Source of the DNA: Anaerolineaceae bacterium
GTDB lineage: Bacteria; Chloroflexota; Anaerolineae; Aggregatilineales; Phototrophicaceae
Length of the DNA stretch: 49,929 bases
Direction of reading: 5' to 3'
Assembly: GCA_016124855.1 (NCBI GenBank)
Contig: WGMX01000057.1
Location: 1-49,929 of the forward strand
This document shows, piece after piece, positions 18,592 through 26,458 of this stretch. The position numbers and the translations under genes were made by a program. Positions within the stretch are counted from its first letter, which is position 1, and every line of letters begins with the position of its first letter. The notes below the pieces were generated by a model. That model was not told the origin of the DNA, ran no database searches, and saw only the letters and a program-made list of their open reading frames with translations.

Positions 18592-19276
18592 GATCAGGTC
18601 TCATCCGGTATCCCACACCATATACGGTTTCAACGTATTCCGGATTCTTGGGGTCGGCCTCAATCTTTATACGCAGGTTCTTAACATGAACATCAATCGT
18701 GCGCTCGTACCCGGCAAAAGCCTCACCCTGTATATAATCAAGTAGTTCCATACGGGTATACACGCGTCCCGGTCGAGCAATCAGCGCTTTTAGAATTCCG
18801 AACTCACTTGGTGTTAAATCGATACGCTCTCCTGCAATACTGACCAAATGCGTTTCTACATTCAACTCAACGCCTCCAACCCGATACATACTGGGTTCAC
18901 TCAAGAGTTCACCATAGACACGACGCAGCAGCGCACGCACCCGCGCCACGACCATTCGTGGACTAAAAGGTTTGGGCAGATATTCATCGGCACCAATTTC
19001 TAATCCTCGAATCTGGTCTACTTCCTCAACACGGGCAGTTAAGAACAAGAGAGGAACACTACTCTCTTTACGAATGAGACGGGCGACTTCCCATCCATCC
19101 ATCTCAGGCATCATCACATCCAGAATGACTAAATCCGGTTTTTCGTGGCGAAACACAAACAATGCTTCCCGTCCATTTCGCGCAGTAACGACTTGAAAGC
19201 CGTCCTCTGTCAGATAAGAACCTACGCTTTCCAATATATGCGGTTCATCATCTGCAATCAAAATTTTGTGCGCCAC
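18584..19276 (-). CDS. OmpR/PhoB-family response regulator
   Basis: A 230-residue regulator: receiver domain (1-115, acidic pocket Asp9-Asp10, phospho-acceptor Asp53 in ILDVMMPEMDGW, conserved Thr/Lys in LFLTARV and YLPKPF) and an OmpR-type winged helix (about 130-228). The start is GTG 19276, with GAAGGGG upstream. It follows the triheme cytochrome gene by 35 bp and overlaps the kinase gene, so it is likely cotranscribed with the electron-transfer genes and may control them. Confidence 0.93.
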   Translation of the reverse strand: MAHKILIADDEPHILESVGSYLTEDGFQVVTARNGREALFVFRHEKPDLVILDVMMPEMDGWEVARLIRKESSVPLLFLTARVEEVDQIRGLEIGADEYLPKPFSPRMVVARVRALLRRVYGELLSEPSMYRVGGVELNVETHLVSIAGERIDLTPSEFGILKALIARPGRVYTRMELLDYIQGEAFAGYERTIDVHVKNLRIKIEADPKNPEYVETVYGVGYRMRPDHE

Positions 19277-19311
19277 GATATTCCCCTTCTTAAATGTTCC
19301 AAGTAATTCAT

Positions 19312-20388
19312 TTATGGCTTTCCCACAGTCATGTTAGCGACCGCCGGTGCAGTCGGTTCCAAGCTGCGTAGATAGGCGACGATGGCATAGATGTCCGCAT
19401 CCCGGAGATACCCGCTCCATGCGGGCATGGATGTTCCGGTAACACCGAGGCTGATAATGTTCGCGATTACCTCATCGCTTTTCTGGGTGAGGAACGTTTT
19501 GTTATTGAGTGCTGGAGCCAATTTTGTTCCGTACCCATCTGTACCATGACACTGACTGCACACCAGATTAAACATCTGATGCCCCGCGGCAATCGTTTCC
19601 GGACTGCGATCAATGGCTTGCGGCTGAAGCTGCGGAAGTTGAATGCCGTTTGCGGCCAAGTCATCCCAACACCGAATTAGTATCACCACATCGGTGATTT
19701 GCTCTGTGGTCAAGGCGCGCTCCCAAGAGGACATCACAGTGGCAGGTACACCCTGTTGGATAATTCGTGCCACATCATTATCCGTCAAACGGCTTCGCAG
19801 TTCCGCGCTGTTCAGCGCCGGCGCGATGCTAGTTCCTTCTCCATTTGCGCCGTGACAGGACGTGCAGTTTTCCGCATAGACGGTAAGCCCATTGGCAAGC
19901 CGGTCACCTGATGGCAGCGATTGTACAACTGCTAACGTTTCTGGCGGAATTTCGATACTGACCATTTGAGGGGGCATAAGATTCAGCTCTGCGGCGCGCG
20001 CAGACACATTCGCCCATGTACCGGACTGAATCAGTGTCACTAAACTGCTGACCTGCGCTTGTGTCAATATGCCGCCCTCGTTCACACTATAGGCAGTCAT
20101 TGCCGTATTGTAACGTCCTCGTTCAATTGTGTGGTACAACATGTCGGCATCCATGCTTCGAACCCCCTCACTGTTCAAGACAGGATAGGCGGCCACACCT
20201 TCTCCATTTGCGCCATGACAGGTGATGCAGTTTTTGACGTATAAGTCAGTACCTTCAGCAATAGCCGCGCTGCGAATATCCTCTGCCGCTTCAATCTGTC
20301 GGCTTGGTTCGCGCAGCATTGCTAATCCAAAACCCGTCACAATCAGCAGCACGCCAAACGTTCCTAACCAACTTATCTGGCGTGACAT
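19312..20388 (-). CDS. Membrane-anchored triheme cytochrome c of a bc-type complex
   Basis: About 358 residues. An uncleaved N-terminal anchor (about 8-25) is followed by three cytochrome c domains, each with one CxxCH: CITCHG near residue 54, CTSCHG and CSQCHG. The repeated NC.(S/T)CHGANGEG context shows internal duplication. It should pass electrons from the Rieske protein outward, in place of cytochrome c1. Two start codons overlap the Rieske stop; ATG 20388 is better spaced (6 bases) from AGGAGG than ATG 20391. It ends 35 bp before the response regulator. Confidence 0.9.
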   Translation of the reverse strand: MSRQISWLGTFGVLLIVTGFGLAMLREPSRQIEAAEDIRSAAIAEGTDLYVKNCITCHGANGEGVAAYPVLNSEGVRSMDADMLYHTIERGRYNTAMTAYSVNEGGILTQAQVSSLVTLIQSGTWANVSARAAELNLMPPQMVSIEIPPETLAVVQSLPSGDRLANGLTVYAENCTSCHGANGEGTSIAPALNSAELRSRLTDNDVARIIQQGVPATVMSSWERALTTEQITDVVILIRCWDDLAANGIQLPQLQPQAIDRSPETIAAGHQMFNLVCSQCHGTDGYGTKLAPALNNKTFLTQKSDEVIANIISLGVTGTSMPAWSGYLRDADIYAIVAYLRSLEPTAPAVANMTVGKP

Positions 20389-20900
20389 CATCCACCTCCT
20401 TCAACATAAACCAAATCAGCAGCACTTGCTTGATCACGCTGGATAATTTCACCTGTGTTGACTGTAACAACGCCATTCTCAATCGTTACGGGGAAGCGAT
20501 CTAAAGGACGCGGAGCCGGCGTATTCAGTACCTGCCCATTCATCTCAAAGGCCGATGCATGGCATGGGCACACAAATTTCCCTTGTGCTTGATCCCATGG
20601 AACCGTGCAGCCAAGATGTGAGCATTTGCGATAAAGGGCTATGAATCCCCCATCATCCATCCTCACCAGATAAAAACGCCCATTTGTAAAAGGGGTAACA
20701 CTTCCGGTTGGAAAATCCACAGCCTGCCCCGCTTCAATAACGCCACCAAACTCACCTGCCGCAGTTCGTGGTGAAAGAAAACTCAAGACGACACCACCGG
20801 CCTGAGCTGCTGCTAACGCCCCTGCCATGCCCCACACCACTTTCAAAAAATTGCGCCGTGTAACCGGCTTTGTGGTTGTTTGCTCGATTTCTCTATTCAT
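20388..20900 (-). CDS. Rieske iron-sulfur protein of a bc-type complex
   Basis: About 170 residues with a twin-arginine type N-terminus (TRRNFLKVVWGM, then a hydrophobic helix) that probably stays as an anchor. The 2Fe-2S ligands are in CSHLGCTVPW and CPCHASAFE (two Cys plus two His, and the disulfide pair). It takes electrons from quinol at the cytochrome b Qo site. ATG 20900 follows GGAGG and overlaps the cytochrome b stop by 4 bases; a longer start at 20915 would sit inside that gene without a better ribosome site. Confidence 0.93.
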   Translation of the reverse strand: MNREIEQTTTKPVTRRNFLKVVWGMAGALAAAQAGGVVLSFLSPRTAAGEFGGVIEAGQAVDFPTGSVTPFTNGRFYLVRMDDGGFIALYRKCSHLGCTVPWDQAQGKFVCPCHASAFEMNGQVLNTPAPRPLDRFPVTIENGVVTVNTGEIIQRDQASAADLVYVEGGG

Positions 20901-22315
20901 TGCAGCACCTCCCACGGCAGCATCAAGGCCATTCCCTCGCCTCGAAACGCGATGCCGATGGCCGTCAGCACAATAAAGCTGGTTACCAATAACACGAATA
21001 CACTTTGCCGCGTCTCACATGCTGACGCTTTGAAGAGCCGCTTCATCAATTCATAAAAGCCGATTAACAGCAGCAGCAGCACGGCCAACGGCACCCAACC
21101 GTTACTCACAATCGTGGGCAGAGAAGGCAATAAAGCAGGAAGATCAAGCGCATATTCATCAAGCAGTATCAATGCCGGCGTAACCACAAGGGCAGTTAAC
21201 GCCCCGACAACCGCCATTTGTCGTCCTTTACGCGAACGAAACCACACACCTTCCGCGCTCATGTCAAAGCGTTGATAAGGCAGCAGTACCAAAGCCCCAA
21301 GTGCCAGCGTAGGGATAATGATCGCGGCAAATACAGGATGGAAGTGAAGAAGGAGTTCTTGTAATCCCATAAAGTACCATGCTGCTTTAGCAGGATTAGG
21401 GCTGAGGTCCGGATTCGCGGCGGCTTCCAGATGAGCGTTGATCCATATCGACCAAATGAGAATCAGTCCCATCATGACCAGTGCGAAAACCATTTCGCGT
21501 GACACGAGATGCGGTAAAGTGGTTACTTTCTCAATCTGCGTTGGCTTGCCACCTTCAGGGCTGTCATCATCGACCATACCATCCAGACGATGAGGAATAG
21601 TCAAGGTATCTTTTCGTACCCGCCAGATGTGGAAAGACACAATGCCCATCAGTATCAGCGGGATAATAGCGACATGCATGCCGTAAAAATTGGTGAGAGT
21701 CGCCGCACCCACCTCCGGGCCTCCCAGCAAGAAATTCCGCAGCCCCTCACCAACAAACGGTAAGTAACTCAGCAGACTTGAGCCAACCGTCACTGCCCAA
21801 TACGCTAGTTGATCCCACGGCAGTAAATAACCGGTGAAATTCGCGGCTACCACCAGCAGTAACAGGACAATGCCCATCACCCAATTAAATTCACGTGGAG
21901 TGCGAAAGCCGCCGGTAAAAAACACGCGCAGCAGATGCAGGAAGGCCGTAACAACCAGTAGATTACCGCTCCAGTGATGTAAATTGCGGATCAACTGCCC
22001 ATACCAGATCTCTGTTTGCAGCGCCTGCATATCTTGATAAGCCGTGTCAGGCGAGGGAGTGTAGACGAACATCAACATAATGCCCGTGACAGCTAGGAGA
22101 GCGACTAACAGTATCGCCAATCCACCCAGCCCGAAGGTATAGCTGAACTTAAGTGTTGGTTTAGCAACCTTGCTGGGATGCAGGTGTAAAACAAGATTGT
22201 TCATTACCACCCGCATCCGTCCACGATCATCTTGAGGGGGGAGTTCATCCCGTTGGATGGACTCCCATACACGTTTCTGTAAGTTTTCTGGTCTTGGGTC
22301 AAGTTCGTTAGACAT
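20897..22315 (-). CDS. Cytochrome b (b6-type, full length)
   Basis: A 472-residue quinol-oxidising cytochrome b with both the b6-like half and the subunit-IV-like half in one chain. Haem ligands are His113/His127 in helix B and His214/His229 in helix D. The 15-residue step in helix D is the b6-type spacing, not the bc1-type 14. The Qo-site motif equivalent to PEWY reads AAWY (AKAAWYFMGLQELL). A soluble N-terminal extension of about 55 residues precedes TM1 and extra helices close the C-terminus. It is followed by overlapping Rieske and triheme genes. Confidence 0.92.
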   Translation of the reverse strand: MSNELDPRPENLQKRVWESIQRDELPPQDDRGRMRVVMNNLVLHLHPSKVAKPTLKFSYTFGLGGLAILLVALLAVTGIMLMFVYTPSPDTAYQDMQALQTEIWYGQLIRNLHHWSGNLLVVTAFLHLLRVFFTGGFRTPREFNWVMGIVLLLLVVAANFTGYLLPWDQLAYWAVTVGSSLLSYLPFVGEGLRNFLLGGPEVGAATLTNFYGMHVAIIPLILMGIVSFHIWRVRKDTLTIPHRLDGMVDDDSPEGGKPTQIEKVTTLPHLVSREMVFALVMMGLILIWSIWINAHLEAAANPDLSPNPAKAAWYFMGLQELLLHFHPVFAAIIIPTLALGALVLLPYQRFDMSAEGVWFRSRKGRQMAVVGALTALVVTPALILLDEYALDLPALLPSLPTIVSNGWVPLAVLLLLLIGFYELMKRLFKASACETRQSVFVLLVTSFIVLTAIGIAFRGEGMALMLPWEVLQ

Positions 22316-22327
22316 CGTATTTTTCCT

Positions 22328-23248
22328 TTAAGGAGTGGTCGTAGACTGATTTGCCTGACCATTTCCTTTGTTGCCATTGCCATTACCACCCTTGCCGTTA
22401 CCATTGCCCTGACCGCCGTTACTATTGCCATTACCATTACCTTGACCACCACTACCGTTTCGTCCCGGCCCACCCCACAATGGGCGGCCATTCGGATCAC
22501 GCAGCAGGAGTCGCTGATTAGTTGATGTGTTTGTAATCTGCCCGGCTTGGAATTGTTCGTTTTGCCAGAAGCCCAACACCTCTACCTTGTCACCGGTTGT
22601 GAAAACAACGCTTTGTCCCTGTATGAAATCCTGTCTGCCCAGTTGTATTGTGATTGTCGTGTTGTCATTGGTCTTTATCGTTAGGTTGTTGCTGTAGACC
22701 GCAGTGATCGTTCCCGTAATGGTTTCCCATTGGTCAGCAGGAATCTGTTCCTGTCCCTGTCCTGTGCCCCCTTGTCCGTTCTGCTCACTTGAACCGCCTG
22801 ACCAGAGAGGTTGACCGGACTCACTGCGTATATGGAGTGTCGTCCCCTCAATGGTGGTCACCTGCGCTGCATGATATTGGTCGCCATTGAAGAACCCCTG
22901 CACCGTTACATGGTCGCCTACCGCCAGCGTGACTCCCTGTGATTGCCAATAGCTGCTCGGGCCTAATTCCACATAAACCGAGGTGTTGTTGACCAAACTT
23001 AGTGTTATGCCGGTAGTATCGAAGGCGGTGATGATGCCAATGCCTGTCCATGGGTCCCCGACGTTTTGTAACGACTGCTGTTGCCCCGTTCCTCCCGCCG
23101 TATTTTGTTCGCTGCCATTATTTACCGGGGCAGTGGCACTGATTTCTTGTGCGCTGACTGAACTAGTGGGTCGGCTGTCGGTTAATCCGATGACAACAGC
23201 AGCTGCCAATGTTAATACGAGTGTCCCGACTAGAATTTTCTTAAACAT
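22328..23248 (-). CDS. Exported DUF5666 two-repeat protein with Gly/Asn-rich tail
   Basis: 306 residues. A signal peptide or anchor (1-33, KKILVGTLVLTLAAAVVIGL) leads into two DUF5666-like beta repeats (about 68-145 and 175-255). Each has the pattern GxITAxxxxxxTI...GD.V.V.GFxx..Q..A.Q(I/V)T and each ends in a copy of LRxxxGxPLW. The tail (about 262-300) is Gly/Asn/Gln low complexity. The gene starts at ATG 23248 after AAGGAG and lies 12 bp ahead of cytochrome b, so it heads that operon. Function is unknown; DUF5666 is thought to be OB-fold-like. A periplasmic role in assembling or shielding the bc complex is speculation. Confidence 0.72.
   Translation of the reverse strand: MFKKILVGTLVLTLAAAVVIGLTDSRPTSSVSAQEISATAPVNNGSEQNTAGGTGQQQSLQNVGDPWTGIGIITAFDTTGITLSLVNNTSVYVELGPSSYWQSQGVTLAVGDHVTVQGFFNGDQYHAAQVTTIEGTTLHIRSESGQPLWSGGSSEQNGQGGTGQGQEQIPADQWETITGTITAVYSNNLTIKTNDNTTITIQLGRQDFIQGQSVVFTTGDKVEVLGFWQNEQFQAGQITNTSTNQRLLLRDPNGRPLWGGPGRNGSGGQGNGNGNSNGGQGNGNGKGGNGNGNKGNGQANQSTTTP
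22366..22446. repeat. Gly/Asn codon tandem repeat inside the DUF5666 gene
   Basis: A run of near-repeats of ACCATTGCC-like 6- and 9-mers codes for the GNG-rich tail of the exported protein. The register is irregular, as expected for a slippage-prone low-complexity tract. It is coding and not a CRISPR: there are no unique spacers. Confidence 0.7.
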
Positions 23249-23372
23249 GAGCTTTGCTCCTTATAAATTTCAACGGTATGCCCTCAGTTTGTCCGGAACT
23301 TATGTTGAAAATGTGAAGCTAGTACAAGGAGATTATGTTGATTAGGGAACAGACCTTCAGTTCTAGAAAACA

Positions 23373-23404
23373 AAAAGCTGTGACGATTACTCATCACAGC
23401 TTTT
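23373..23404 (-). terminator. Intrinsic terminator after the DUF2202 gene
   Basis: AAAAGCTGTGA and TCACAGCTTTT form a perfect 11-bp stem around a 10-base loop, with a T-run on the minus strand. It lies just past the stop of the DUF2202 gene (23430) and separates it from the bc-type operon that starts at 23248. Confidence 0.82.
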
Positions 23405-23429
23405 GACCTTTAAGTTAGTGAAGCTGTAT

Positions 23430-24098
23430 CTAGCCGCTGCACTGTTGGAAGGCGGGAAGATGATTGTACTCCGATACGTTGCGAAGATTCAGCGCCACTT
23501 GGTAAATATCTGGATATGGATCAAAGGTCGTCAGCATCGTGTCATACAGGTCGAAGTTGGCTACTTCCGCCTCTGCGCCAAGTTGGCAAGCTTCACTCAC
23601 ACTGGCGAACTGCGGCACTTCGATCACAGGAATTTCAGGTGTCACAATGCCGTAACGGTCGAATAAAAATTCCCATGCGGCGATGTGCTGCACTTCTGCG
23701 CGTTGAATATTGACGAATGGCTTCACACGACCAAATTGGTCAATGACACCTTGATATACTGCGTAGGCGTGCTGTTCATCCATCCAACCACTGATCATCA
23801 GATCAATTACCTCTTGTGGCAGTTCGCCCTCATATGCAGTCGGAAGGTTGGCGAATGAACCCATTCCATTTTGGGTTGCCCCACGGCTCATATTCCCTTG
23901 GCCGCGTCCACTCATCGTGCTGTTCGTTTGTACATTTCCAAAGCCCATTCCGCCGCGATTACCCTGTGCGTTATTTGGGCAGGTTACTTGCCGCTGTGGG
24001 TCACAAACCCCATTTCCGTTTCCTTGGGCGCCAACAGCACTAATACCGATTAGCAAGATGGCCAGCACTGCAAATAGGATCAATAGTTTCTTATTCAT
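23430..24098 (-). CDS. Exported DUF2202 (ferritin-like) protein
   Basis: 222 residues. A signal peptide (1-25, ending near VGAQ) and a Gly/Met/Asn-rich linker (26-85) precede a DUF2202 domain (about 90-220). That domain has the ferritin-like helical pattern MDEQHAYAVYQ ... FVNIQRAEVQHIAAWEFLFDRYG, with Glu/His residues at possible metal positions. DUF2202 proteins are predicted four-helix, metal-binding and oxidoreductase-like, with no settled function. ATG 24098 follows GGAGAG. It has its own terminator. It shares the N/G-rich style with the DUF5666 protein, which hints at a common envelope location. Confidence 0.8.
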   Translation of the reverse strand: MNKKLLILFAVLAILLIGISAVGAQGNGNGVCDPQRQVTCPNNAQGNRGGMGFGNVQTNSTMSGRGQGNMSRGATQNGMGSFANLPTAYEGELPQEVIDLMISGWMDEQHAYAVYQGVIDQFGRVKPFVNIQRAEVQHIAAWEFLFDRYGIVTPEIPVIEVPQFASVSEACQLGAEAEVANFDLYDTMLTTFDPYPDIYQVALNLRNVSEYNHLPAFQQCSG

Positions 24099-24163
24099 GA
24101 TGCTCTCCTTATATTGAGCTTAGATTCGATTTGCTCACAGGATGCATCAGACTTATGTAGACA

Positions 24164-24455
24164 TTATGAAGGCAATGTGTTGAAATTTTTCTGTTTCTGA
24201 GCTGCTTCACTTGAATTCCAGAGGGCTGTTTCCAGCTCAGAAATAGACGGCGCATGATACCAGCGCTGTTCCCCAATGATGATAGAGGGAATTCATCCAG
24301 ATGCCTTCACGCAGAACACGTGCCGGATCAGTCAATATCTCAACCGTCTCAATTTCAACTTCTGGGTGTGCAGTTTGCAATTCTGACAATCGTCGATCAG
24401 TCGCCCGACAGCGAGGACAAATCGCTGATTTGAAGTAGATCACTTTAGGAGTCAT
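24164..24455 (-). pseudogene. Thioredoxin-like small protein, frameshifted
   Basis: The frame from ATG 24455 has a thioredoxin start (KVIYFKSAICPRC, redox pair CPRC near residues 13-16) but stops after 72 residues with an unrelated ending. Dropping one A in ATGAATTCCC (near 24290) gives WMIPSIIIGEQRWYHAPSIS and a natural ending at 24164. IPSIIIGE is the expected cis-Pro loop of the thioredoxin fold. The gene is therefore split by a one-base insertion, real or a sequencing error. If intact it would be a roughly 96-residue glutaredoxin/thioredoxin-like disulfide protein. Confidence 0.75.
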
Positions 24456-24470
24456 TCACGTTTAACCCAA

Positions 24471-24501
24471 AAGACATCACAAGCGTTACTTGTGATGTCT
24501 T
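24471..24501 (-). terminator. Intrinsic terminator after the DUF2892 gene
   Basis: AAGACATCACAAG and CTTGTGATGTCTT form a perfect 13-bp stem with a five-base loop and a T-run on the minus strand. It follows the DUF2892 stop (24520) and precedes the thioredoxin-like gene. Confidence 0.85.
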
Positions 24502-24519
24502 TATTTGACCTATGAAAGA

Positions 24520-24747
24520 TTACTGACCTGAGCGAATCTTAGGACCGTTCAGTGGACGACCAAATAGAGGTGCAAAAATACAAAAGTCAAACACACCTGC
24601 CAAAAGCGGCACAGCACCGATAACCGCCACGACAATTCCCGTTGTGCTGCCTAATCCCAGAATCCCCCACGCGATTAAGACGACGCCCGCCACGATGCGG
24701 ACAATACGCCCCGTCGATGAAGCCATAAAATTAACAAAGGAACTCAT
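24520..24747 (-). CDS. DUF2892 small inner-membrane protein
   Basis: 75 residues with two transmembrane helices (GRIVRIVAGVVLIAWGILGL and the following AVIGAVPLLAGVFDFCIFAPLFG). This is the DUF2892 fold, also found as the membrane part of the YgaP rhodanese. The start is ATG 24747, with AAGGAG eight bases upstream; an in-frame ATG at 24807 would add 20 unrelated residues. DUF2892 genes often travel with rhodanese and sulfane-sulfur genes, which fits the block from 25,800 onward. It retains a Cys (DFCIF) near the end of TM2, a common family position. It follows the Crp/Fnr gene. Confidence 0.82.
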   Translation of the reverse strand: MSSFVNFMASSTGRIVRIVAGVVLIAWGILGLGSTTGIVVAVIGAVPLLAGVFDFCIFAPLFGRPLNGPKIRSGQ

Positions 24748-24811
24748 TTGAATTTCTCCTTTTTGAACGTGATTGATACTCCTACTATAAAAGAACGCGA
24801 GCAGCATGTAT

Positions 24812-24824
24812 GTGACAAAGTCAC
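24812..24824. promoter_or_regulatory. Perfect palindrome upstream of the DUF2892 gene
   Basis: GTGACAAAGTCAC has perfect 5-bp arms around AAA and overlaps the stop codon of the Crp/Fnr gene, 65 bp before the DUF2892 start. In context TGTGA-N5-TCACC it is one base shorter than a CRP site. It may be the binding site of the adjacent regulator; this is inference. Confidence 0.4.
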
Positions 24825-25495
24825 CGAGTAGTTTGGTCTTCTAGAAGTTTCGAATCGAGAACTTCAATTGAACCACGTATTACCCGGATGATGTCCTTTG
24901 CCGCTAAATTTTCCAGAATACGGCTGATGACCTCGCGCGAACTACCCAGTTCAGCCGCGATTTCTTGATGAGTAATGCTCATCGGATTATTCAACCGACT
25001 GCGTTCGAGTAGAAATGTGGCAACCCGAATGTCCATGCGGCGAAAAGCAACCTCATCTACAATTTCGATTACGATAGACAGTCTCTGCGACAGCAGCGTA
25101 AATACAAAATCGCGCCATAAATCGTAGCGCTGTACCCACTCTCGAAAAGTGATCGCCGGAATCATGACAGCCTCAGCATCCTGTTCGACGGTCGCAATCG
25201 CTGAAAATGACTGCCGCGAAAGGATGGCATTGGCTGTTAAGATGCAAGATTCGCCAAGTCCAAACCGGTACAGAGTGATTTCACGACCCGTTTCACCCAC
25301 CTTATAGACACGTACAACTCCAGACACCAACAGCGCAATGGCATCAACCTCGTCACCTTCTACAAACACATCTCGACCTGCCGGAATACGCGCAAAGAAT
25401 GCTGTGCGTTTGAATTCGTTCACCAATTGTGAGTCGGCTTGACGTAAAACAGGGATTGTAAGCAGTGCTTGTTTAAACTGATCTTCAGTGATCAT
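24821..25495 (-). CDS. Crp/Fnr family transcriptional regulator
   Basis: 224 residues: cyclic-nucleotide-type beta roll (about 20-125), dimer helix (about 128-155) and HTH_Crp (about 160-215, with THQEIAAELGSSREVISRIL). There is no N-terminal Cys cluster, so it is not an oxygen-sensing FNR; the beta roll suggests a small ligand or haem. It sits between the DUF2892 gene and the persulfide operon, both minus strand. A palindrome overlaps its stop codon. Related Crp-type proteins near sulfur or nitrosative genes respond to redox signals; the signal here is unknown. Confidence 0.9.
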   Translation of the reverse strand: MITEDQFKQALLTIPVLRQADSQLVNEFKRTAFFARIPAGRDVFVEGDEVDAIALLVSGVVRVYKVGETGREITLYRFGLGESCILTANAILSRQSFSAIATVEQDAEAVMIPAITFREWVQRYDLWRDFVFTLLSQRLSIVIEIVDEVAFRRMDIRVATFLLERSRLNNPMSITHQEIAAELGSSREVISRILENLAAKDIIRVIRGSIEVLDSKLLEDQTTR

Positions 25496-25799
25496 TCATG
25501 GGCCTATCTATTCATCCGTGTCTACGAGGCACGCTTCAAGCGCAATTTGACTTCATTTTGACGAAGCCAGTTGTAATATACCTTTCGGCGTGTTGTTCAG
25601 TCAGGATTCTCAGTTGGCATCTGACGGATTTTCTCTGCTTCTCCCAATCCTCCAAAACTGTCGTGTCACAAAATGTCGTGAGAGGTTGGGGGTATACTCA
25701 GCCTCCACATCTGAATGCGGTTCAACCCTCGCGCTACCGGGTGCAGTGTTCTATTTGACCCTGTACCGTTGTTTGCTCATTCCACTGGTGAACTGATGA
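25496..25799. other. Intergenic, no gene seen
   Basis: About 300 bp between the Crp/Fnr gene and the persulfide operon. Short open frames on the plus strand here have no recognisable domains or ribosome sites. GTGTCACAAAATGTCGTGA at about 25663-25681 contains a TGTCACA half-site similar to the palindrome at 24812. No convincing terminator was seen for the operon ending at 25800. Confidence 0.5.
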
Positions 25800-26039
25800 T
25801 TAGTTGAATGCTGAATGAGATCCACAGGCACAGTTACCACCGCAGCCACACGAAGATGCTGAATCATCAAAGCTATTTCTTTCAGAATGGGCTTGTCCTT
25901 TGATGCTGATCCGTGGTAGACGACGCTTCGGATGACTGTTGCCACAATGTGGGCAGGTTGTATCGTTAGCCTCGGCTACAGGGACGCGTTTTTCAAATAA
26001 GCGTCCGCATCCGGGGCAGTCGTATTCATAGAGTGGCAT
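25800..26039 (-). CDS. FmdB-type zinc-ribbon protein
   Basis: 79 residues. The FmdB zinc ribbon (MPLYEYDCPGCG ... TTCPHCGN, about 1-45) is followed by a basic segment and a Cys/Gly-rich tail (SSCGCGGNCACGSH). These small proteins are named for a putative regulator of formamidase; their function is not settled. GGAGGG lies six bases before ATG 26039. It is the last gene of the persulfide operon, 2 bp after DUF302. The Cys-rich tail could bind metal or sulfane sulfur; that is speculation. Confidence 0.85.
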   Translation of the reverse strand: MPLYEYDCPGCGRLFEKRVPVAEANDTTCPHCGNSHPKRRLPRISIKGQAHSERNSFDDSASSCGCGGNCACGSHSAFN

Positions 26040-26041
26040 CT

Positions 26042-26449
26042 TTATCCCTCCAAAGACTTAATCACGCGCTGCAACCGTTCGCGCACTTCTGTAGCGACAG
26101 ATTTGAGTGCGTTGTTCGATATAACGCCCATCATAACCAGCGGGTCAACAATCGAAACCTGAACTTGATCATCTTCCATCACGGCAATTGTCACATTGCA
26201 GGGCAGCAGAAGTCCCACTTCAGGTGCAGCGGTCAATGCCCGGTGTGCGAACGCTGGATTACAGGCTCCGAAAATTTTGTAGGGGCGGAAATCAATGTCC
26301 AGCTTTTTCTTGAACGTATCCTTGATGTCAATTTCAGTCAAGACACCAAATCCTTCGCCTTTCAAAGCGTCAACAACCCGTTTCTGAGCGGTATCAAAAT
26401 CCGTGCGAAGATAGGTTGTCAGTCCGATTGTCGGTTGTGTTGCTATCAT
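26042..26449 (-). CDS. DUF302 family protein
   Basis: 135 residues, a full DUF302 domain with the typical opening (GLTTYLRTDFDTAQKRVVDALKGEGFGVLTEIDIKD), a central CNP-like motif (FGACNPAFAHRAL) and LLPCNVTIAV. The two conserved Cys are near residues 62 and 82. AGGAGG lies five bases before ATG 26449. DUF302 proteins are common in sulfur-oxidiser operons, with no assigned chemistry; haem or thiol binding has been suggested. It lies between the persulfide dioxygenase and FmdB genes with gaps under 10 bp, so it is cotranscribed. Confidence 0.88.
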   Translation of the reverse strand: MIATQPTIGLTTYLRTDFDTAQKRVVDALKGEGFGVLTEIDIKDTFKKKLDIDFRPYKIFGACNPAFAHRALTAAPEVGLLLPCNVTIAVMEDDQVQVSIVDPLVMMGVISNNALKSVATEVRERLQRVIKSLEG

Positions 26450-26458
26450 CTTGTCCTC

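Noticed and set aside
22366..22446. Possible CRISPR-like array
   Set aside because: The units are 6-9 bp and directly adjacent, with no spacers, and code for the Gly/Asn tail of an exported protein.
22204..22500. A 98-codon frame across the DUF5666/cytochrome b junction
   Set aside because: It overlaps two real genes on the same strand in another frame and is a Met/Val-rich shadow of the GGT/AAT repeat.
24821..25495. FNR oxygen sensor identity
   Set aside because: The N-terminal Cys cluster of FNR is missing, so only Crp/Fnr family membership is claimed.
25680..25745. tRNA-like GGTTCAACCC in the intergenic region
   Set aside because: No acceptor stem or anticodon arm can be drawn around it; the match is limited to the T-loop-like ten bases.
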